Source: Neoechinorhynchus agilis
Taxonomy: Eukaryota; Acanthocephala
DNA: 64,000 nt
Reading direction: 5' to 3'
Assembly (NCBI GenBank): GCA_051530055.1
Contig: CM121342.1
Location: forward strand, 7,130,001-7,194,000
This document shows, one piece after another, positions 13,080-24,206 of the stretch (positions are counted from its first letter, which is position 1; each line of letters starts with the position of its first letter). The notes under the pieces are model-generated. The model ran no database searches, was not told the origin of the DNA, and saw only the letters and a program-made list of their open reading frames with translations. Made by a program: the position numbers and the translations under genes.

Positions 13080-14100
13080 CTCGTTTTTCTATTCCAGAAA
13101 TTTCTAAAGGTCAGTCTTAACGACTTTGAAGTCACCTTTTTAGTTTAAAAATAGAATTTAAATCGTATAAAAATTTATTTATTTACCCTTCTTTATTTTA
13201 CTTCAAATCGCAGTTTTCAAGTAAATCTTCTTTTTTCTGTTCCAGAAATTACTAAAGGTCAGTCTTAACGACTTTAAGTCACCTTTTTAGTTTAAAATGA
13301 AATTACTAAAGGTCAGTCTTAACGACTTTGAAGTCACCTTTTTATTTTAAGAAAAGAATTTAAATCGTATTAAAATTTATTTATTTGTCCTTCTTTATTT
13401 TTCTTCAAATCGCAGTTTACAAGTAAATCTTCTTTTTTCTATTCCAGAAATTTCTAAAGGTCAGTCTTAACGACTTTGAAGTCACCTTTTTAGTTTAAGA
13501 AAAGAATTTAAATCGTATTAAATTTATTTATTTATCCTTTTATATTTTACTTCAAATCGCAGTTTACAAGTCGATCTTCTTTTTTCTATTCCAGAAATTT
13601 CTAAAGGTCAGTCTTAACGACTTTGAAGTCACCTTTTTAGTTTAAGAAAAGAATTTAAATCGTATTAAATTTATTTATTTATCCTTTTATATTTTACTTC
13701 AAATCGCAGTTTACAAGTCGATCTTCTTTTTTCTATTCCAGAAATTTCTAAAGGTCAGTCTTAACGACTTTGAAGTCACCTTTTTAGTTTAAGAAAAGAA
13801 TTTAAATCGTATTAAATTTATTTATTTATCCTTTTATATTTTACTTCAAATCGCAGTTTACAAGTCGATCTTCTTTTTTCTATTCCAGAAATTTCTAAAG
13901 GTCAGTCTTAACGACTTTGAAGTCACCTTTTTAGTTTAAGAAAAGAATTTAAATCGTATTAAATTTATTTATTTATCCTTTTATATTTTACTTCAAATCG
14001 CAGTTTACAAGTCGATCTTCTTTTTTCTATTCCAGAAATTTCTAAAGGTCAGTCTTAACGACTTTGAAGTCACCTTTTTAGTTTAAAAATAGACTTAAAA
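13080..14100 (+). repeat. 146-bp array before the torsin-like gene
   Basis: Seven full units and one partial, period about 146 bp. Each unit carries CTATTCCAGAAATTTCTAAA, then GGTCAGTCTTAACGAC, then CACCTTTTTAG, so each holds two sequences that look like 3' splice acceptors (CTATTCCAG and CTTTTTAG). About 26 bases of the unit resemble the torsin-like gene's first exon at 14398-14425 (CTATTTCAAAAATCTCTAAA), which begins about 240 bp downstream of the array. Confidence 0.9.
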
Positions 14101-14343
14101 TCGTATTAAAAAAATTATTTATCCTGTTAAATAAAAAAAGATTATTTTCCGAGCATAAAACAGTACTTCTCTATAAATCATAATGACTTTCCGGATCTCC
14201 AATTTCACCCCGAAGACTTATGCAAAGCTGTGTTGTATTTCATTAGTAAATACGTCCGTTCCCTGCCGGGAGAAGTGTTAGTTTCAGCCCACATTTCCTG
14301 TAAGACTTCATGCAAATAATTTCATATCCTTCAACTTTAGACA

Positions 14344-15464
14344 ATGTCAGCCGTATCGTCAGACGACGACAATCGTTCGCCGACCGGTCTATCGATTCTA
14401 TTTCAAAAATCTCTAAAGGTATCAGACGAAGGGGAGCCCGAGCCAATGGACTGGGAGGATCTGAATCAGAACGATGAAGATATAATTCCTATGGATGAAG
14501 AAGTCGAATCAGGTTCTAGTAAAGAACCTTCAGCTCCTATTTCGTCTCCTATTGAAACGAATATCACCGGATTCCGACGCTTTCTCCTGCCGATTTCAAT
14601 TGTTGTATTTTTAGCTCTTGGGATTTACCTAGAACTACGATCTCCTGAGCTGTGCCATAAAACCGGAGTCTTTCCTTCAATCGATTCATTTGGTGTGGAC
14701 ATCCATGAAAGTATGATTGGTCAGCTACGTCCAATAAGATCAATTTTAAAAGAGATAGAGCAGTTTAACTCTACGAAGCAAATCACTGAGCAATCAATAG
14801 TAGTGAAAATGTTGAATGGAAGTCACGGTGTTGGCAAATCAATGTTTTTTAAGCTTTTGGACGCTTATTATCCACAGCTTAAGGTAAATGGAATTGATTT
14901 TCAGGAGATATTGATGAATAGAAAAAGTACAGCAAACGTTAGGCTAAATCCTTGTTCATTTAAAAGTGAAACGAATGTGCTTCCGAGTCGCATAGTTGTA
15001 GTTGATCATGCAAATATATGCGGAGAAGAGCAAGCTCAAGAAGATTGGGAGTTGGTGAAACGTATTTTCGATTATTATCGAACTGTTAAGGAACGTTTGT
15101 TAGTTTTCTTTAAATTGAGAGGGGCAGAGATGTTATTTGGGGCCGAAGTTCGTCTATGCTTTCTCCAAATATTCCTTTATCTCCCGTGGACAACAAATGC
15201 AGGGTTCGATTTTCGTTCCTACTTAAATCTCCAATTAGTATCATTCAGTTTAACGAAGTTACACGAAGTGATGTTCTGAGACTTGTGAAGAAACTCGTGG
15301 TTCCTGACATTTATGAATCTACAGCTGAATATGTATGCTCAATTTTAAATCTTAGTTGTGACGGAAAGAGCGAGGACAAATGCAATAGGATTGTGAGCGA
15401 AAGTGGATATAGACGAATCCCTTTTCTATGTAAATACCATCATGATGTGATGGCAAGTACATGA
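14344..15464 (+). CDS. torsin/LAP1-like membrane AAA protein
   Basis: Two exons, 14344-15131 and 15203-15464 (71-nt intron, phases agree), give 349 residues. Residues 1-76 are acidic and hydrophilic (EPMDWEDLNQNDED). About 77-98 is one membrane segment (RRFLLPISIVVFLALGIYLE). The remainder resembles the torsin AAA fold: a lead helix with IGQLRPIRSIL, then a P-loop GSHGVGKS at about 158-165. The expected Walker B (torsin IFDEMDK) reads VVVDHANI, so the catalytic Glu position is His. Torsins act in the ER and nuclear envelope lumen; their partners LAP1/LULL1 have exactly this layout (hydrophilic tail, one membrane pass, AAA-like lumenal domain). It could be a TOR4A-like torsin or such a cofactor. 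An acceptor (CAACTTTAG) ends three bases before the ATG. It faces peroxidasin tail to tail, 42 bp apart. Confidence 0.6.
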
Positions 15465-15506
15465 TCAATCATATTTATTTTTGGTCAATTAAAGTCTTCA
15501 GTTGGT

Positions 15507-18500
15507 CTAAATGGTAGCAACGTAGGGGCTGGGTAAATCCGGCTGTGGATTATACGAGTATATGGATGGAGTGTTACAAATTGAATTTTCTCTCCTCACG
15601 TTTTCCTCGCAACAGTTGATCCAAGGACTCAAATCAATGTCTTCGAGTGATTCACAACTCTGATAATCATCAGGGAATCGAGATCTTATGAAGACATTTG
15701 CAGGAATTCGATCGATTGAATCACTGTTAGCGCAAATGATTCTCGCTAAGTTCGATTTCTTCACTTGTTTTAACTGGTCTTCACTAAATACTCCATCGTT
15801 TTCGTACCAAAACCTGTCTCCATTACGGATAGATTCAAACTGCTTTTTTAGAAGACATTGAAATAACGGACCAATCCGACCATCACCAACACTGTCTTCG
15901 AGAATTCCACCAATCCAAACGTCCACGTTGTCTATGTTGCGATTCTTTTCTAAGCTATTGATCCTTTTTTTTTATGAAAAATTTGATTTTATTGTTAAGG
16001 TAAATGCCGTGTTTAATCCACATTTAACACTTTTACAATGACCCGCATCGGAATATATCTTAACAATAAAATCCCTTCTAACCCAGATTATCATCACAAT
16101 TAAAAATTTATCATCCCGTAGGATTTTCTCACTTGTGTGTCCATCGAAATGCAGCAACAAATGCTAATCTCTGTATTTCAAACCGAAAAAGCAAAAAACG
16201 TCAAAGTATGATTAAATGGTGTACAAATCCCGGTTCTTATTAAAAAAAATTAAAAAGCCGTTCATATTATCATTTTTTAATGACTTTAATAGTTTTGGAG
16301 CAATAATTGAGATTGTCTTGTTTTAATGAGTAGACTTACACAATTTTTAGTTTTCCATAGATTTTTTTTATGAGCTCCCCTCTCGGCTAGGCTCCAGTGG
16401 TTATATCTGCAAAACACTAGAAAAGGTTACGAACCCAAAGAAGACCTTGAGAGCTTTGAAAAATCGCAATTTACGTGCTTATATACCATCTCGAGTTTTT
16501 GTAAAACATTTCGATCTAAAATGACATCATTAAGCTCATCGAATTCCTTAATTGGTTTAAATCCACAAAACTGTCGATATTTTGTATAGGACGGTAAGCC
16601 ATGATCTCGTCCTCTTTGAACATTTAAGGCAGCTAAATCTTGAGAGATTTCACGGATAATATTGAATAAATGTTCTGTAAGTTCCGGATTGAGCATTTGT
16701 CCACTAACCTTTAGTTTTAAAGGTGCAGCAAACATTCCTCTGAGTAGCGGATCCGGCCCACCTTCCTCTAATAATCTCCAAGGAGAGAAAAAAGCGTCTC
16801 GTAGCATTATATTTCCTTGTTCTACAATGCATCATGATTACTTCGTTCTGAGAAGCCTTAGAAACAATCATGTTGCAATTTATTGGTTCCAATGACGCAT
16901 TTAATCTATATATTATTGGATTGATAAGAGTATGTCCGAATCTAAAGACGGCTGTTGCAATTACATTGACGCTGCTAGGATTCACGGAATCGTTATATCC
17001 ACGATATGGCTCAATTTGAGTTCGTTTGCCCAGAATGAGAGGAAGCCAATGTTTGTAAGTAATGTGCTGCATCTGAGCACTAACGATTTTTCTAGTTTCT
17101 TGAAAGACTTGTTCGTCTGACCAATGTGGATTAAGATTGCCTAATTTCTCAGCAAGGCGATTATGTTGCCTGGCCCAGATTGTGTGCATGGCTGTAAGAC
17201 CGAGTTGTTCACTAGCTCGATGATCCCCAGCCAAAAAACAACCGACTGGGCTTGCTCGAGCATCGCGGTCACGCTGACAGTCAACCGGAGTATCGACTGC
17301 AAATGGAAGTAATCGCTGCTTGTAACGATTATCCCTAAAATATCGAACAATTTAGTATGGTATCCACTCAAATACAGACACTTACTTTCTCATTCTGAGA
17401 AGTCCTCGTCCATACGAATGTTCCCTCAAGTCATGTTGCTCTTGTTCAGTACTACCGTAAACATTTGATGCATCAATGAAGGCAGTGATTTGATTGATTT
17501 GTTCTCGTTTTATTGGAACGCCGTTCAAAAGCGACGTTTCACCAGTCAAACAAACATCGGTCGATCTAAATGAGAGATTGAGGAAACATCGGTACGTGCT
17601 AGTTCAACTAACTTTACAAATTCAATACAATTTCCACGCTGTCCGATTCTTGGATCATCTTTCGGGATCGATATCGGGTAACATGGAGCTTCTCGAGTAC
17701 AGCTACTCACACAGAGTCTAGCATCACTGAAAGTATGAGTACCGGTGGCCATGAGTGTATGGGTGAAATCATGATCAACGAATTGTCCCCATTGCATAAT
17801 CATATGAGTGAAAGCCGGATCCGGAGTAATTCTTGGACTTGATATCAATTTCGACGATACAAGCCTCGGTGAAGGCAGTTGAAACCCGTTATGGAGCTTG
17901 GTTATGTTCCAACCTTTTGGTGTATTAAAGTTGTTGTCGTACTCAGATGGCAAATAACGTTCAAATGGAGTTTGAGATGCTCCCCACATTTTATGCTTAA
18001 GATTATTACATGTGCCATCAGCTGAACGGTATGATTGGCATTTTGATTTACAGTTCGCCGGGATGATTTGGTGTGGAAAACATCCGGTTACAGTTGATAA
18101 TCGTGTCAAATGTTGAGATGGAATACTCGGTGGACGTAAGTGTTCTGGTCGTGGAAGTTCCATTCGATGTGCATTTATACCTTCCTCGATTTTCCTCCTT
18201 AGAATCCTCATCCCTTGTTCGTAGAAACGCTCAGCACTATCAATACTGCCCACTCCGATGGAGCCACTCAACAGATTAGCTATAGCCTTCAAATCAAAAG
18301 GAAGCGTTTCGACAGCCAGGTCCTCGTAAGCAGTGAGTGTTATATTGTTACGAGATCGTTCTGCCTCCATTCTCATCTCTTTAAGATCATCAACATCAAT
18401 ATCATCAGCTCCTAAGAAAACAACATTTAAATGAACTACGGAAATCTCTATTGCCTTACTGATAATTTTCAAATTGAACGAGTGTTGATCCGTTCCGACT

Positions 18501-20509
18501 ATATTCTCTACTATGCACATGTATCGACCAGAATCGCTTGAATGTGCTGAAGAAATTTTTAGGCTGCCATCGCTGAGAACACTTTTGCGGTTGTCGAATT
18601 CGATTGGTACATTGTCTTGGTACCAGCGGGTTAATGGTGATGGATAACCAGTGGAACTACATTCCAACACGAATTGTTGACCCAGTCGTGCAGTGGTGTC
18701 TTTTTGTTTATGGGAGATAAATGGTGAAACTAAAAAAAACAATGGAACTTTAGATGTTTTGTAGGTTAGGTGAAAAACTTTCCATATCAATTTATCTTTT
18801 AAAATATAAAGGTAAACATATTTTTCGTATAAAGAAATTAAGTTAAAACTCTAAGAAAAAACGACGATTCAAATAAAAGTCAAAAATTGCCTCATTTTCA
18901 GATCGAAAGTGAGAAAAGTCTCATCAATCCTTGGTTTTTTTAAGATCGCTTACCGGCCTCTTCAACTGATACTTGACAAGAAGCTTCATCCGAGCCCAAT
19001 TTATTGGTAGCAATGCAAGTATAAAGTCCGTTGTGCTTACTATGTCATGATTTCTAAAATTTTAAAGTCAAAAAAAGAGAGAAATCATGGAATACGTGAA
19101 GCGTTAAAGAAACGAAGAACATGTGGATATGATTTAGTTGAAAGATACGATTCTCCTTCGATTATAGGATTTCCATTCTTTGTCCATTGTACTTGAGGTT
19201 TAGGAAATCCTTCAACATTGCACTTAAGAACGAAATCTGATCCTTGAACAGGAAAGATCGATCGCTCTTCGAATTCCACTGAGGGCTCAGCTATGTTGGT
19301 TTCAATAGAACCAAAGTAATAAACACATAAAAAATCTTACATTCAATAGACAATTTAACTGCAGCGCTTATATACTTGCGTCCTTTTAAAACTCGACAGG
19401 TGTAAAGTCCAATATCTTCGATTAAAATTGAATCGAACACTAGTCCACTGGCTGTCGTGTATACCCGTAAACTCGACTTTAGTGGTTTATCATCCTTTTT
19501 AAATTTAAAATAAGGTTTTCTTTACTGAGGATTGCATTCCAGTGGTTAAATATGTTATTATTTAGATCTGTCTTCTACAGCCGAGAAGGATCATTAAAGA
19601 CAAAAAACTTACAAACAATAGAATTGGTGTTTTTTTATTTAGGGCTGAAAAACTGAAGGAGTTTTATTAAATCCCTCAACTGAAATATCGGATTTAATAA
19701 AACTCCCTCAATTTTTCCGCCATAATTATCAGCCGTGTGATAAAAGGCCACACATTGATAAACAATAGAATTGATAAAATGACTCTGGTCTTGAAAGCGA
19801 TCTCTCTCTCGGTTGTTGTTGTTGACAAACGACCAAAATAATAACTAAAAATCAATGAAATTTGTTTAGTTACCTTTTGCCACTCCAATATATATGGATT
19901 ATTAGGTGAACATGGAATTATTAGCTTATCTCCGATTCTGACGGACACTAATCTTGGTGGTCTTTCTTTAAACACAGAGTCAAATTCGTTGGTATACAAT
20001 CGTTTTTTCCTAATGAGCATCTGACAAGGCTTTAGGTTGCTCACTTGTATTCCAGCTACGTCCGGAGGTGTACGGCAAATTCCTTCAACTCTGTCGATCG
20101 ACCTTAAAAACCTCTGGAACCTTCGAAACAAGTAGCAGTCACAGGCAAGGTTTGAACCCAGGTTACTAAAAGTGAATTTAGTCCAAATAAAGTGTTCGTG
20201 AATATTTTACATGTTCTTTAAATTTGGGAATTGCTTGAACCAATTTGAGTTCGCGATTAGAGGTTCGCATCTTCTTAGATCCCTTCGAAAATGACGCTCA
20301 TTTATGAGTACTTTTAAATCCTAAACTTACAAACTGTGAATTTTATCATCATAGATTTTATTTATCCAAGCTAGACATTGCCTATTTAGACATTCAATTC
20401 TATCGCCTTCGTATCGACAATGAGGAGATGACCAAGAGCCTTGTAGCAGCACACCAATCAAAATAATGCCTATCTGATGTCGTGATTTATGAATTTTACC
20501 ATTATCCAA
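15507..20509 (-). CDS. pxn: peroxidasin (LRR-Ig-haem peroxidase)
   Basis: Secreted haem peroxidase that cross-links collagen IV in basement membranes. Exons by GT-AG and phase: 20509-20331 (signal peptide [10 protein letters not shown], start of LRR N-cap), 20270-20211, 20165-19874 (LRR C-cap ACDCYLF...[11 protein letters not shown], Ig1), 19494-19341, 19290-19096 (Ig2), about 19046-18954, 18729-18460 (Ig3, GRYMCIVEN), 18411-17613, 17565-17386, 17334-about 16840, 16821-16475, 15944-15507. Peroxidase motifs are intact: distal QFVDHD, calcium loop LPSEYDN, RASEQ, proximal [27 protein letters not shown]. Odd points: only one leucine-rich stretch is left, no von Willebrand C domain follows, no ATG is found in frame at the 5' end, and the junctions near 19.05 kb and 16.83 kb do not keep phase. 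Those two may be assembly indels or real damage. Confidence 0.9.
19644..19711. repeat. short hairpin in a peroxidasin intron
   Basis: GGAGTTTTATTAAATCC is followed, after about 16 bases, by its exact reverse complement GGATTTAATAAAACTCC, and flanking bases extend the stem. It lies in the 379-nt intron between the two Ig1 exons. A 15-base stretch (AACAATAGAATTG) occurs on both sides, which suggests a small inserted foldback element. Confidence 0.6.
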
Positions 20510-20519
20510 GAGAATAACA

Positions 20520-22250
20520 AAATCATACCATAGGGAAGAAGGTAAATCTTTTTTTACGCCCGTCTAGTTGCTTTGAGCTCTTCTTAAATATCTATCAAGC
20601 TTATCTGGATCTTGACGTCTGTCAGCTTGTCTCTTCAGCCGAAATTCAGCAATAGAATGCCTTCCAATGAACAGTGACGGTCAACAACGAGCAGCCCTTG
20701 CGTCTCTCAGAATTCTTTAACCACTTTGTATAATGATTTAAATCACAATATCGAATGGATTATTGCAAAAAAAGCACCAAACACACAAAAGCTTACTTTA
20801 ATATTCGTAGTTATTTTAGAAGTGTGCTCATTTTGAACGCGGATGAGTAATTGGTTTTCTGACGAAAAACAATGATTCCTTCATTCGTTAGTCTCCAAAC
20901 TCGTTTGATCGAAAATGAAGCATTGATGTGAAAACGTTTTTACTTTTTAAAAAAAATCTTGGAGGAAAACTTTATCCGGCAAAAAATGCCTAGCCGTCCT
21001 CAATTGTCGCCCGAATGCTTGCCGTGTTGCCTCTCAACCAGCTATATTCCGATAAAGTTGACTGTTCCGAGTGATCCCGCCGAAATAATGGATAAACCAA
21101 ACATTTTGGATGGTTGCAGAAAAATATGATGTGATCAGATAGCGATATGAGCGTCTTTAATTATGATTTTTTTGAAATAATTATTGGAAATTGTGCATCG
21201 TTTATCATTTGCTAAAGTCGTCTAAAAATGAACAACGGAAAATCAAACCAAAACTGGTTCTAATCGCTACTTTAACTGTGCTTAAAGGTAATAAATATTC
21301 AGAGACAGAGTAGTTAAAAGATGTTTTCTTACAAAAATTAATTTGGCTTTCCTGAATATAGATTAAATTGTTAGTTCAACGCAAAAAAAATATTTGATCA
21401 TTATGTTTTGAATAGCAGTTTTAAATATTACCGCTGGTCTGTATTTGCTGATACAAAAAAGAAGTGAAAACTTCCTTCGCTTTCGTTCTTAAAAGCATAT
21501 CCATCGTTCAAGACTTTTAAGAGCTTGATAACCAAGCTTCAATGCAGTGTTCATGAAGCAAGCGACCCATTGTTTTAATTTTGGTGAAAATACTAGAAAT
21601 ATTTCGCAGAGGAGGTAACCTCGCCTCATTAGTCATCTAAAAATATGTTTTTCCCATTCAAATATCTCAAATCAAATATGCTAACGATAATCTTTAAAAA
21701 TTTGAACCTTTGATTTAAATAAAAAGAAGATAGAATTATGAAATCTACTATTGCTACTTAACATATAAATGATGATTCTCAAGTAACCGTAAAATTTGAT
21801 TCCACTGATCTTTTCTCTATACCATCCTAGAGAATTGTGGATTCATGCTGAATGTCTACATTTTTGAAACATTTGGCTTAAAAGAATTGGTGTTTATTCT
21901 TCTCCAGGTCTCTGATTTTTCGTCTTTCAGTCAATCCATAATAAAAAGAAGGAAAATCAAGTAAACAATCGCAAATACTATCAATGTTATTGTTGCTTTC
22001 CACTCATTATTCTGCGTCCTTAGGGTCTCTAACGGTGATTAGCGGCGGATACCTTGCTAATCAACCTTCAGATAATCTTACTCTGCATTCGAAATTTACT
22101 TCTTCGAAACGCCTCTTGAAATTATAAATCCTTTTTTTTGATTGTGTAAATGCAATCAACCGAGGATTTTCCGTGATTGGAATATCCTAGCAAGTTTTAT
22201 TTTTAAACCTTTTAATATCCAGAACACGCAAAGTGTTCAATTTTAATATT
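20520..22250. other. intergenic DNA upstream of peroxidasin
   Basis: Should hold the peroxidasin promoter and any missing first exon on the minus strand, but I could not place either. No tandem repeat, tRNA or other gene was recognised. Confidence 0.4.
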
Positions 22251-22299
22251 AATCATATCGAGAGAAAATCCATCGGGATAATATAAGAAATTAGACCCA

Positions 22300-22464
22300 T
22301 GTACCTTTGGGTTCCAGATTTTTTGGAATGTCCGTTCGAATGAGAATATGTCCGGTCGGGTTGGAAGGTCTTCGTTCTGGTGGGAATTTGTGGAATATTG
22401 TTTGCAGGAGGTGGGGTTGGTCTCCCAAATGAGCCAGACTCGGGAACCCAGGGGAGGAGGTAAG
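22300..22464 (+). other. possible isolated exon, GC-richer
   Basis: A patch richer in G and C than its surroundings. On the plus strand an acceptor-like TATTGTTTGCAG ends near 22408 and a strong donor GAGGAG|GTAAGA lies at about 22459, enclosing a Gly-rich frame (GGGVGLPNEPDSGTQGRR). Upstream, the same frame reads a hydrophobic stretch (VFVLVGICGILFAGGGVG). The minus strand is also open (PRO-rich, 22471-22253). No family recognised and the strand is uncertain. Confidence 0.25.
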
Positions 22465-22600
22465 AAATCATTTTATTGTTCGCAAAATATTTCGAAAAAG
22501 AGGAAACCTTCTCGCTTTATCAATCATTGTTTCGCAAGTTTGTCACTACGTTGAAGTGGCAAACTTTCGCGAAATATTTCAGAACAATCAAATGATTTTT
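22465..22600. repeat. 136-bp terminal-inverted-repeat element (MITE-like)
   Basis: Ends are inverted copies: AAATCATTTTATTGTTCGCA at the left pairs with the right end ...TCAGAACAATCAAATGATTT, with AAATATTTCG / CGAAATATTT inside them. The middle pairs too (GCAAGTTTGTCACTAC with GAAGTGGCAAACTTTCGC). No coding capacity. It starts directly after the donor-like GTAAG of the possible exon to its left. Confidence 0.6.
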
Positions 22601-23465
22601 AACCGAGTGATTATCTTCACCAAAGGTCAAAAATACATTTTTGAGTTATTGATCAAGTTTTTATTTTAAATCAGTACTCGGACGCCATCTTACGACTTCC
22701 TCGGGAATTTTTTTGGTTTCAATAATCATTGAGATTATTGCTGTTTAACCCTCGTTACAGAGATTTTTACTCCGTAAAAAGAAATCGCAGACTCAAAAAT
22801 GCCAAATTCGGCTAGATTTTCACTTTATCTTCTTCTAACGCATTTTTCTGTTTCTCGACAGGTTGTGGTTCCTTCGACAACCAATTTATCCTGTTTTAGA
22901 TTTTCCCTTTTTCATCATCATAGAAATATTTGTCTAAATTGACCACTCTACGTCTTCTAAAGCAAGTTAAAATTTGAAGTTTTAAACTGTTTTTTAGAAT
23001 TTTTATATGTGGCTCAGCCGGTAGTCTTTTGATTAGATATTTTTTCCGGGACGAAATACCTCGCTGAAGGAGGAAACTCACTGAGTCCCGCCTCCTCGGG
23101 AGATTTCGGAGAATCCGGAGGGATTCATACAAACTCATTTACCGTACGATCTTGGAGCATTGAGCGCAGACCAGCGCTTCCCAGACCAATGAATCGGTGG
23201 ACTGCGTGTGTCCATTCGGCCGTGTATGGAAAAAATATCTATAAACTGTATTTCATTGCTCAAAATAAGAACAATCAACGGTCTTTTAGTTTTTTTATCC
23301 ATATACTACCACTGTTCCGCAACACTTGTCACATTTGATCAAACTTTTATAGCTAAACTTCTGTTAGACTGATTTTCAAAAATAATAGCTTTTTAAAGAA
23401 GAGAAACTCAAGGCTTTTTAGCAACCTTTAACATACAAAAAAATGCGATTTGGAAATAAGTTGGA
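22601..23465. other. intergenic, with a small LINE-like relic
   Basis: No gene. On the minus strand around 23160-23030 the translation YESLRILRNLPRRRDS resembles a stretch at 59.69-59.63 kb (SLRILRYLQEAGL) just upstream of the full-length LINE. The DNA also agrees (CCCGCCTCCT then CCGGAG). It may be a 5' fragment of the same or a related element. Confidence 0.3.
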
Positions 23466-23628
23466 ATTATTGTTTAGAAGTCTTCATTCGCGGTGAATGA
23501 TTTCTTTTCGATTAAAAAGACGTTCTGTGGACCTCGTCAACAATCCACAGAACTCGACGAGGTCCACAGAACATCTTTTTAATCGAAAAGAAATCATTCA
23601 CCGCGAATCAAGACTTCTAAACAATAAT
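23466..23628. repeat. 163-bp near-perfect hairpin
   Basis: Two 73-bp arms (23466-23538 and 23556-23628) are reverse complements with about two mismatches, around a 17-bp loop (AACAATCCACAGAACTC). Arm core: GGTGAATGATTTCTTTTCGA and GTTCTGTGGACCTCGTC. A single transcript would fold into a long double-stranded stem. It is too long and perfect for a typical pre-miRNA; a recent foldback element or an inverted duplication is more likely. Confidence 0.9.
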
Positions 23629-24206
23629 GCGAATAATCACATTCCCCCTCCGGTACCTCACATATCGTCATTTTTGAAAATAAATTCTTTATTAATTTTA
23701 TAGTAGCAACATTAATTTGATTGTATTCTACATGGTTTCGGTATTACATTTTCTATTTTTATGGCTAATCTTATAGAAGCTGTTTCCGTTTGAACTTTTA
23801 GAAAATAATATGGTACGAATTTAGTAAATCTTAAAAAAATCAATAATCGAACCACAAGTTTCTTTATAACGTTAAGGTAACTTATCTAATAATGCAGACT
23901 AATTTACCATCAAGAGTTTTTGCGTTCGGTTAAATTGACTAAAGAAATTCACTACATGTTTTGAATTTCCGGGTGGCACTTCAGATTTGATTACAGCGCG
24001 TGAGGAATATATAATCAAAAATGAATGCACGGTATCGGGAATATTGACCAAATCGATCGATTTAAGTGCTTATTGAAACCATTACCTATGGAATTTTACC
24101 GCTGGCCAAGGAAAATACAAATAAGTTTCAGAATGCACTTGTTTCTCGATCTTTTAATCATAATTGGATACCATTAAAATCAGAAATAGTAAACTAATTT
24201 TAGAAA
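23629..24206. other. intergenic, upstream of BCDIN3D
   Basis: AT-rich with no recognised gene or repeat. It ends with CTAATTTTAG, an acceptor three bases before the BCDIN3D start codon. Confidence 0.5.

Noticed and set aside
20140-20165. GGTTTGAACCCAGG looks like a tRNA T-arm
   Set aside because: It is the minus-strand LRR C-cap exon of peroxidasin (LGSNLACDC); no acceptor or anticodon stems fit around it.
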